Under the pieces are notes generated by a model. It did not search any database and had not been told where the DNA came from. It saw only the letters and a list, made by a program, of their open reading frames with translations. The translations under genes and the position numbers were made by a program. A stretch of 64,000 bases of DNA from Hyphomicrobiales bacterium. Lineage in GTDB: Bacteria > Pseudomonadota > Alphaproteobacteria > Rhizobiales > Rhizobiaceae. The stretch lies in the NCBI GenBank assembly GCA_900466605.1, contig UBMU01000015.1:1-64000 (forward strand), written 5' to 3'. This document shows positions 58,388 to 64,000 of the stretch, piece after piece. Positions within the stretch are counted from its first letter, which is position 1. The number at the start of each line of letters is the position of its first letter.

Positions 58388-59461
58388 CTATCGATAAATC
58401 AGCCAATCCTTGGGCACGTGCGAAACGTTCGATACGCCGTGCACGGAGACGCTGTTTCCACCGGATGCCTTTGCCATGCCCAGAGCCTGTTCGGCGAATG
58501 CCATGAGGGCGTCGGCTGTTCGAGCCTGTTTCGACATGCATATGCCGACCGACAGCGAAAGCACTGCCGCCTGCTTTCCGGACACCGGATGTGCCACGGA
58601 AATCCCCCTCAGCCGATCGCGAAGCCGATCGACAAGGCGCATGATCTCTGTTTCGTCTGCCGTTTGGAAAACAAAGCCGAAACGGCCTCGATCGAATCGG
58701 CAGGCGAGATCGTCCTTGCGGAACATCGATTGGATCAACTCGCCGGCCTTCCTCAGGACCGGCTCCAAGAGGTTCGGTATGCCAGCAATGGTCTCATAAC
58801 CGTCGATGTCTGCAAAGGCGATGCCACAGAGATCAGGCAGGCCCGACCTCTCATAGACCCTAGCCAATTCCTTGTTGAACACCCGGCGGTTGCCCAGCCC
58901 GGTCAAGGCATCGATGAACCTGGCCGCGTTTGCTGCGGCTGCCTCGCGCTGCACTTCTTCCAGCTTTTGAGACTTCTCTACGACCTTGGAGGCGAGCAGG
59001 GCGCTATGCGCTTCACGAGCGTGCGTTGCCGAACTCACCGATTGCAGCGATCGCGTCAGCGTGGCCTTGTCGCTCAGGTCGTCGGTCTCGAAGACGCGCG
59101 CTGCTTGGCTGATAACACTTCCATAGTGTGTCAGTGCCGATTTCTCCTCGTCGAGCAGCGACAGAATGCTCTGCAGCTCCTGCTGGACCTGCCCGGATCT
59201 GGTCTCAAGCAGCCCACCCTCAAAGTGATGCGGCAGATATCGGCGACCAATCCCATCCAGGGCATCCTGCGTCTTGATAGCGCCGAGCGATCTGAGTTCG
59301 CGGGCCAAATCCGGGCTGGCGCCGGTCATGGCCTCGAACACGAGCTCATAATTCCGGGGCAGCCCCTCGATGCCGAGCTGCTGCAAGACCGTTGCGACGC
59401 GAAAGGCAAGATTCGTGGACGTAGTGGGCTTCACCAGATGCTCTCCAACATGACTCTGCAT
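58388..59461 (-). CDS. GGDEF-domain protein with degenerate active site
   Basis: The 357-residue soluble protein has a helical N-terminal part (about 1-190, coiled-coil rich, with PRNYELVFEAMTG) and a GGDEF domain recognisable from DALTGLGNRRVFNKELARV and GIAFADIDGYETI. The active-site signature reads RFDRGRFGFVF instead of RXGGDEF, so diguanylate cyclase activity is very unlikely. It may bind GTP or c-di-GMP or act by dimerisation. ATG 59461 follows AGGGG closely; the frame extends to 59602. Confidence 0.82.
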   Translation of the reverse strand: MQSHVGEHLVKPTTSTNLAFRVATVLQQLGIEGLPRNYELVFEAMTGASPDLARELRSLGAIKTQDALDGIGRRYLPHHFEGGLLETRSGQVQQELQSILSLLDEEKSALTHYGSVISQAARVFETDDLSDKATLTRSLQSVSSATHAREAHSALLASKVVEKSQKLEEVQREAAAANAARFIDALTGLGNRRVFNKELARVYERSGLPDLCGIAFADIDGYETIAGIPNLLEPVLRKAGELIQSMFRKDDLACRFDRGRFGFVFQTADETEIMRLVDRLRDRLRGISVAHPVSGKQAAVLSLSVGICMSKQARTADALMAFAEQALGMAKASGGNSVSVHGVSNVSHVPKDWLIYR

Positions 59462-59781
59462 TAACCCCTGGCGAAACTCGCGATGAGCGATCGACCAGCT
59501 GGAATAGTCGCTATTCAGGCAAGGTATGCTCGAAACCTTCTGAGCCGACCTGGGGCCGAGCCGAGAAGAACAGAGAAGTAGTAAAGAGCCGAAGAACATC
59601 ATGCTCGGACGGCAAACAACCTATAAGGACAGTATTGAGCCAGCTCAATTAAAGCGAGGTAAATGTAAGGCTGTTTGTTAGGTGGTGTTCCCGCAGGCGT
59701 TTCGCGTAACGGGAAGGCGTCTGCCAATATGGCGACTCTTCGATTTGCACGCAGCCGGATGGAAAAGATAGTAGGAAAGAA

Positions 59782-59857
59782 TGGTGGGCGATGAGAGACT
59801 CGAACTCCCGACATCCTCGGTGTAAACGAGGCGCTCTACCAACTGAGCTAATCGCCC
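59782..59857 (-). tRNA. tRNA-Val (anticodon TAC)
   Basis: Read on the minus strand, GGGCGATTAGCTCAGTTGGT starts a standard cloverleaf: acceptor arms GGGCGAT/ATCGCCC, D arm, anticodon stem CCTCG with loop TTTACAC and CGAGG, T arm GGGAGTTCGAGTCTC, discriminator A and encoded CCA. The anticodon TAC reads valine codons. Confidence 0.95.
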
Positions 59858-60255
59858 TCGCGAAATCGGTCCGGTTCGGTCCGCCGCGTCGGTGGCCGTG
59901 ATCTATGCGGATCGCAGACAAACCGCAAGGGTGTTTTTGAAGATTTTTTGATTTTTTTGAATGGACCTGCGCGCTTCGCCTTGGGAGCTGCGATTTCGAG
60001 CTGTGGAAAACAGCAGACTGGGCAGGCGAGGGGCTGCGGGCAATTGATTGCCTGTGCGCCGCCGCGTAGCACTTCGTTATAGTAGGTGGAATTTGACCGA
60101 AGAATTTGGCTCTCCAAAAACAATTCGCGGACTGTCATCGTTTTGTCTCCAAAGCTGCTTGACACTGAAATGCGAACCCCTTAGTTAGCCGCTCATCGAA
60201 GCGGCGAGGCTGCTTTGACACGGACGCGAAAGCTTCCGGATTGCTTGAAATGAAT

Positions 60256-60332
60256 GCGGGTGTAGCTCAGTCGGTTAGAGTGCCGGCCTGTCACGCCGGA
60301 GGTCGCGGGTTCGAGCCCCGTCACTCGCGCCA
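60256..60332 (+). tRNA. tRNA-Asp (anticodon GTC), copy 1
   Basis: GCGGGTGTAGCTCAGTCGGT starts a full cloverleaf with anticodon stem CCGGC/GCCGG, loop CTGTCAC (anticodon GTC), T arm and encoded CCA. It is identical to the copy 127 bp downstream. Confidence 0.96.
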
Positions 60333-60382
60333 TTTCAAGGAGGGTGCCATATGGCGCTTGATCCGGTTTCCGTCCATCATGC

Positions 60383-60459
60383 GCGGGTGTAGCTCAGTCG
60401 GTTAGAGTGCCGGCCTGTCACGCCGGAGGTCGCGGGTTCGAGCCCCGTCACTCGCGCCA
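60383..60459 (+). tRNA. tRNA-Asp (anticodon GTC), copy 2
   Basis: The 77-base gene is identical to copy 1, and the two are separated by 50 bases. The flanking sequence before the acceptor stem is not conserved, so only the tRNA itself was duplicated or kept by gene conversion. Confidence 0.96.
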
Positions 60460-60794
60460 TTTCCCTTCTTGATCGGATGTCTTGGCTGCCTTACGGCGAT
60501 CTTGGTTGGTCGTCGGGTTTCGTCGTTTCCTTTCGGCTTGGGCTTTGCCTCTACTTCGAGCCATGCAATATCCGACGGGCTGGCATGCAGTCTGAATCGA
60601 CCTGTGTGGATTTGTCGCGACATCATTGCATCTGCTTGATAATGTCGCGCCGCGACAATCGAATTGGCGCTCTAAAAGTCTTGCGCCGTGGCGCTGGCTG
60701 CGCTAACCACGGCTCTGTTGCAACGCACGTTCGCTTGCCGGGCAATTGCCCACTTGCGCCTTCCTGGCGCGGCCCGCAAGCAGGGATGAACCTG
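60460..60794 (+). other. Promoter region of the nuo operon
   Basis: The 335-bp gap between tRNA-Asp and nuoA has no gene; the open frame from 60477 is a read-in to nuoA. It carries two TGTCGCG palindromes (60613-60622 and 60643-60657) in a likely promoter region. TTGATA at 60636 overlaps the space between them. Confidence 0.5.
60613..60657. promoter_or_regulatory. Paired TGTCGCG palindromes upstream of nuoA
   Basis: TGTCGCGACA (60613-60622) is a perfect 10-base palindrome, and TGTCGCG-C-CGCGACA (60643-60657) is a perfect 15-base one. Their centres are about 32 bp apart, three helical turns, consistent with a repressor or activator binding pair. Confidence 0.55.
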
Positions 60795-61160
60795 ATGACT
60801 GGACTGCTCAGTTCCTATATTCCGATCGCTATTTTCATTGGTATCGCCCTTGTAATCGGCTTGTCGCTCTTGATTGCGCCGTTTGCCGTTGCCTACAAGG
60901 CGCCTGATGCTGAAAAGCTTTCGGCTTTCGAGTGCGGGTTCAACGCATTCGACGACGCTCGCATGAAGTTCGATATCCGCTTCTATCTGGTGTCGATTCT
61001 CTTCATCATCTTCGATCTTGAAGTCGCCTTCCTCTTTCCGTGGGCCGTCTCGTTTGGCGCGATCGGCTGGTTCGGCTTCTGGTCCATGATGGTCTTCCTC
61101 GGCGTGCTGACCATCGGCTTTATTTACGAATGGAAAAAGGGAGCCCTGGAATGGGAGTAG
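60795..61160 (+). CDS. nuoA: NADH-quinone oxidoreductase subunit A
   Basis: The 121-residue membrane subunit has three helices; the loop [20 protein letters not shown] (about residues 41-60) with its conserved Cys and Asp is typical of NuoA/ND3. I start at ATG 60795 ([20 protein letters not shown]); ATG 60786 is too close to the AGGGA. Its stop is 10 bases into nuoB, so the two overlap. Confidence 0.96.
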   Translation: MTGLLSSYIPIAIFIGIALVIGLSLLIAPFAVAYKAPDAEKLSAFECGFNAFDDARMKFDIRFYLVSILFIIFDLEVAFLFPWAVSFGAIGWFGFWSMMVFLGVLTIGFIYEWKKGALEWE

Positions 61161-61735
61161 CCCCAAGCGACAAGGCGCTCGTCGCGCCGCACCCGAAAGG
61201 CATCATTGATCCCGCAACGGGCAAGCCGATCGGTAGCGACAGCGCCTTCTTCGGTGAAATTAACGATGAGCTGGCTGATAAGGGCTTCCTGGTCACGTCC
61301 ACGCGCGATCTGATCACCTGGGCCCGTACGGGCTCGCTGATGTGGATGCAGTTCGGTCTGGCATGCTGCGCCGTCGAAGGCCTGATGCAGGTCTCCGGTC
61401 CTCGCTACGACATGGAGCGCTTCGGTGTTGCTCCGCGCGCGTCTCCGCGCCAGTCGGACGTCATGATCGTTGCCGGTACGCTGACCAACAAGATGGCGCC
61501 CGCGCTCCGCAAGGTCTACGACCAGATGCCTGAGCCGCGTTACGTCATTTCGATGGGCTCCTGCGCAAACGGCGGCGGCTACTATCACTATTCCTATTCG
61601 GTCGTGCGTGGTTGCGACCGTGTCGTTCCTGTCGATATCTACGTGCCGGGCTGTCCCCCCACGGCGGAAGCGCTGCTCTACGGGGTGCTGCTTCTGCAGA
61701 AGAAGATCCGTCGAACCGGAACGATCGAGCGCTAA
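61151..61735 (+). CDS. nuoB: NADH-quinone oxidoreductase subunit B
   Basis: The 194-residue subunit binds the N2 4Fe-4S cluster through LACCAVEG (two Cys, about residues 71-72), GSCANGGG and [11 protein letters not shown]. It couples electron transfer to quinone reduction. The ATG at 61151 lies inside the end of nuoA; the frame is open upstream but has no ribosome binding site. Confidence 0.97.
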   Translation: MGVAPSDKALVAPHPKGIIDPATGKPIGSDSAFFGEINDELADKGFLVTSTRDLITWARTGSLMWMQFGLACCAVEGLMQVSGPRYDMERFGVAPRASPRQSDVMIVAGTLTNKMAPALRKVYDQMPEPRYVISMGSCANGGGYYHYSYSVVRGCDRVVPVDIYVPGCPPTAEALLYGVLLLQKKIRRTGTIER

Positions 61736-61750
61736 GGGCGGAGGACTGTC

Positions 61751-62353
61751 ATGAGTGAAGCCTTGAGCGAACTGTCCTCGTATCTCCGTGAGATGCGTGG
61801 CGATCTCTTTCTCGATGCATCCATCAGCTATGACGAGCTGAACGTAACTGCTACGCCGGAAACGATTCTGGCGCTGCTGACGTTCCTGCGCGACGACGCA
61901 CGTTGCGGCTTTATCAGCATGATCGATATCTGCGGTGTCGACTGGCCGCAGCGCGAAAAGCGCTTCGATGTGGTATATCACCTGCTGTCGCCGAAGCAGA
62001 ACCTGCGCATCCGCGTGAAGGTCGCTGTTGCCGACGGTGAGTCGGTTCCATCAGCTACGTCAGTCTACAAGGGCGCCGAGTGGTTCGAGCGTGAAGCCTG
62101 GGACATGTACGGAATTCCGTTCTCCGGTCATGCGGACCTGCGTCGCCTGCTGACCGACTACGGCTTTGAAGGTCACCCGCTACGCAAGGACTTCCCGACG
62201 ACCGGTTACGTCGAGGTGCGTTACGACGATGCTGCCAAGCGCGTCGTTTACGAGCCCGTCGAACTGAAGCAGGAATTCCGCAATTTCGATTTCACGTCTC
62301 CATGGGAAGGCACCGACTACGTGCTGCCGGGAGACGAGAAGGCTGCGAAGTGA
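61751..62353 (+). CDS. nuoC: NADH-quinone oxidoreductase subunit C
   Basis: The 200-residue peripheral-arm subunit has the signature [20 protein letters not shown] and [20 protein letters not shown]. NuoC is separate from NuoD here, unlike the fused NuoCD of E. coli. GGCGGAGG precedes the start. Confidence 0.97.
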   Translation: MSEALSELSSYLREMRGDLFLDASISYDELNVTATPETILALLTFLRDDARCGFISMIDICGVDWPQREKRFDVVYHLLSPKQNLRIRVKVAVADGESVPSATSVYKGAEWFEREAWDMYGIPFSGHADLRRLLTDYGFEGHPLRKDFPTTGYVEVRYDDAAKRVVYEPVELKQEFRNFDFTSPWEGTDYVLPGDEKAAK

Positions 62354-62426
62354 AGATGAGGCTCGGATTTCTTGAAGCCTCTCTGTTCGCCGTCTCATGC
62401 CAATTGCCAGCGCGGAGCGCGTCGCT

Positions 62427-63617
62427 ATGACTGAACATAACGTTCGCAACTTTACGATCAATTTCGGACCGGAACACCCGTCCGCGCACGGTGTTCTGCG
62501 TCTCGTGCTCGAACTCGATGGCGAAATCATCGAGCGCGTCGATCCCCATATCGGCCTGCTGCACCGCGGCACCGAGAAGTTGATCGAATCGAAAACCTAC
62601 CTCCAGGCTGTTCCCTACTTCGATCGTCTCGATTACGTCGCGCCGATGAACCAGGAGCATGCTTTCGCGCTCGCCGTCGAGAAGATGCTGAAGCTCGAAA
62701 TTCCGATTCGCGGTCAGCTGATTCGAGTTCTGTACTCCGAAATTGGCCGAATTCTGTCGCACATCATGAACGTGACGACGCAGGCCATGGACGTCGGCGC
62801 GATGACGCCGCCGGTGTGGGGCTTCGAAGAGCGCGAAAAGCTCATGGTGTTCTACGAGCGCGCTTGTGGAGCTCGTATGCACTCGGCCTATTTCCGTCCG
62901 GGCGGCGTGCATCAGGACATTCCGCCGGAGTTGGTCGAGGACATCGGCAAGTGGTGCGATCCGTTCCTGAAAATCCTCGACGACATCGAAGGCCTTCTGA
63001 CCGACAACCGTATCTTCAAGCAGCGTAACGTCGATATCGGCGTGGTATCGCTGGAAGATGCATGGTCCTGGGGCTTCTCGGGCGTCATGGTGCGCGGGTC
63101 GGGCGCTGCATGGGATCTGCGTCGTTCGCAGCCCTACGAGTGCTACAACGATATGGAATTCGACATTCCGATCGGCAAGAACGGCGACTGCTATGATCGC
63201 TACCTGATCCGCATGATCGAAATGCGCCAGTCGGTCCGCATCATGAAGCAGTGCGTCGAGCGCCTGATGGGCAGCGCCAAGACCGGTCCGGTCTCGTCGA
63301 TCGACGGCAAGGTCGTTCCGCCGAAGCGCGGCGAGATGAAGCGTTCTATGGAAGCGCTCATTCACCACTTCAAGCTCTACACCGAAGGCTACCACGTTCC
63401 AGCAGGCGAAGTTTACGCGGCTGTCGAAGCGCCGAAGGGCGAGTTTGGCGTCTACGTCGTCGCCGATGGCAGCAACAAGCCATACCGTTGCAAGATCCGT
63501 GCACCGGGCTATGCCCACCTGCAGGCGATGGACTTCCTTTGCAAGGGCCACATGCTCGCCGACGTGACGGCCGTGCTCGGTTCGCTCGACATTGTGTTCG
63601 GCGAGGTAGACCGCTGA
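62427..63617 (+). CDS. nuoD: NADH-quinone oxidoreductase subunit D
   Basis: The 396-residue 49-kDa-type subunit lines the quinone pocket. It has the conserved [15 protein letters not shown] near the N-terminus (His 38-type residues), [12 protein letters not shown] and the C-terminal [12 protein letters not shown] 62427 (MTEHNVRNF) gives the standard length; ATG 62397 is possible. GGAG lies ten bases before it. Confidence 0.97.
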   Translation: MTEHNVRNFTINFGPEHPSAHGVLRLVLELDGEIIERVDPHIGLLHRGTEKLIESKTYLQAVPYFDRLDYVAPMNQEHAFALAVEKMLKLEIPIRGQLIRVLYSEIGRILSHIMNVTTQAMDVGAMTPPVWGFEEREKLMVFYERACGARMHSAYFRPGGVHQDIPPELVEDIGKWCDPFLKILDDIEGLLTDNRIFKQRNVDIGVVSLEDAWSWGFSGVMVRGSGAAWDLRRSQPYECYNDMEFDIPIGKNGDCYDRYLIRMIEMRQSVRIMKQCVERLMGSAKTGPVSSIDGKVVPPKRGEMKRSMEALIHHFKLYTEGYHVPAGEVYAAVEAPKGEFGVYVVADGSNKPYRCKIRAPGYAHLQAMDFLCKGHMLADVTAVLGSLDIVFGEVDR

Positions 63618-63889
63618 TGAAACTGCTGCCGTTTGCTGTTGTCGTTCTCTTTTCCGCGTCCGGGGCCATCGCCCAGGAAGTCGGCGGAATGGGCCCGAAG
63701 CTGGGCCAGGGCGAGGTGCAGCCGCCGGCAGCAAAGGCCTCGATGGGCGATCTGTTGTCCAAGGGTTATGAAATCAAGGCCGCCGTTCCGAACGGCGGCA
63801 AGTTCGTTGTGTTTTTGCAAAAAGACCAGTCGGCCTACGCATGCGAAGTGAAGTCTCTGACTGCATCGCAGTGTGGCGCCCTAAACTGA
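63617..63889 (+). CDS. Small exported protein inside the nuo operon
   Basis: The 90-residue precursor starts [20 protein letters not shown], a signal peptide cleaved after AIA. The mature part has two cysteines (AYACEV, ASQCGA). Its ATG overlaps the nuoD stop by one base (TGATG), so it is translated with the operon. It lies between nuoD and nuoE, where standard nuo operons have nothing. It is not a core complex I subunit and its role is unknown. Confidence 0.75.
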   Translation: MKLLPFAVVVLFSASGAIAQEVGGMGPKLGQGEVQPPAAKASMGDLLSKGYEIKAAVPNGGKFVVFLQKDQSAYACEVKSLTASQCGALN

Positions 63890-63905
63890 CAAGGCGTGAG
63901 GAAGA

Positions 63906-64000
63906 ATGTCCGTTCGTCGATTAGCCGAAGATCAATTCCAGCCAGCCGCGTTCGCCTTCAATGACGAGAACGCGACCTGGGCGGATAAGACGATCCAGAA
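63906..64000 (+). CDS. nuoE: NADH-quinone oxidoreductase subunit E (5' part)
   Basis: The frame starts ATG 63906 with MSVRRLAEDQFQPAAFAFND and is cut by the window end after about 31 codons. This is the N-terminus of NuoE (24-kDa, 2Fe-2S subunit) in Rhizobiaceae. GTGAGGAAG precedes the start. Confidence 0.85.
   Translation, partial: MSVRRLAEDQFQPAAFAFNDENATWADKTIQ

Noticed and set aside
59848..60165. Minus-strand frame of about 105 codons upstream of tRNA-Val
   Set aside because: It runs into the tRNA-Val gene at its 3' end, has no recognisable domain and only a weak GGAG before an internal ATG (about 60138). A tRNA overlap makes a real gene unlikely.
1..64000. Search for phage, insertion sequences, CRISPR arrays, toxin-antitoxin or secretion systems
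   Set aside because: No transposase, integrase, repeat-spacer array or matching gene pairs were seen; the segment is mostly core genome with conserved rhizobial gene order.

Overview
The window is a chromosomal segment from an alphaproteobacterium of the Rhizobiaceae (Rhizobium/Ensifer type). The evidence is the rhizobial gene complement and protein style: DctA/DctB/DctD with a sigma-54 promoter, RibN under an FMN riboswitch, a 396-residue NuoD and a 121-residue NuoA, MsrPQ, and DUF1883 and DUF4239 proteins. The DNA is GC-rich, with GGAG-type ribosome binding sites and occasional GTG/TTG starts. Most of it is core genome. I see no phage, insertion sequence, CRISPR array or integron.

Region 1 (1-14990) is the S10-spc-alpha ribosomal supercluster. 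It opens with the last codons of tuf, then runs rpsJ-rplC-rplD-rplW-rplB-rpsS-rplV-rpsC-rplP-rpmC-rpsQ, rplN-rplX-rplE-rpsN-rpsH-rplF-rplR, rpsE-rpmD-rplO, secY-adk, rpsM-rpsK-rpoA-rplQ. T-tailed hairpins after rpsQ, rplR, rpsM and rplO suggest it is transcribed as several attenuated units.

Region 2 (15100-30450) holds housekeeping and accessory genes: a VOC protein, msrPQ (repair of oxidised periplasmic methionine), ilvD, an LprI-like protein, a DegP/DegQ protease overlapping rarA, DUF1883, a DapA-like protein lacking the Schiff-base lysine preceded by an unlisted 51-residue membrane peptide, an aminoglycoside-type kinase, DoxX, DUF4239, TauE/SafE, argC, speB and a small monooxygenase.

Region 3 (30500-39030) holds rplM-rpsI with a recognisable promoter and terminator, a PaaI thioesterase divergent from an enoyl-CoA hydratase, an EamA transporter, a small cysteine-containing exported protein, a CoA-binding protein, metY, a cupin, and lrgAB divergent from a LysR gene whose start codon sits inside a perfect inverted repeat.

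Region 4 (39076-46500) is the C4-dicarboxylate system: dctBD divergent from dctA, with two DctD-type upstream sites and a sigma-54 promoter. A cytochrome P450 and a membrane diguanylate cyclase follow. Region 5 (46861-52460) is the proteostasis block clpP-clpX-lon plus the HU gene.

Region 6 (52500-59470) has the FMN riboswitch and ribN, a phytase-like secreted protein behind a Pho box, an aldo/keto reductase, a cupin, a methyltransferase and a GGDEF protein with a destroyed active-site signature. Region 7 (59782-64000) has tRNA-Val, two identical tRNA-Asp genes, and the start of the complex I operon nuoABCD, a small exported protein, and nuoE (cut by the window end). A pair of palindromes lies upstream of nuoA.
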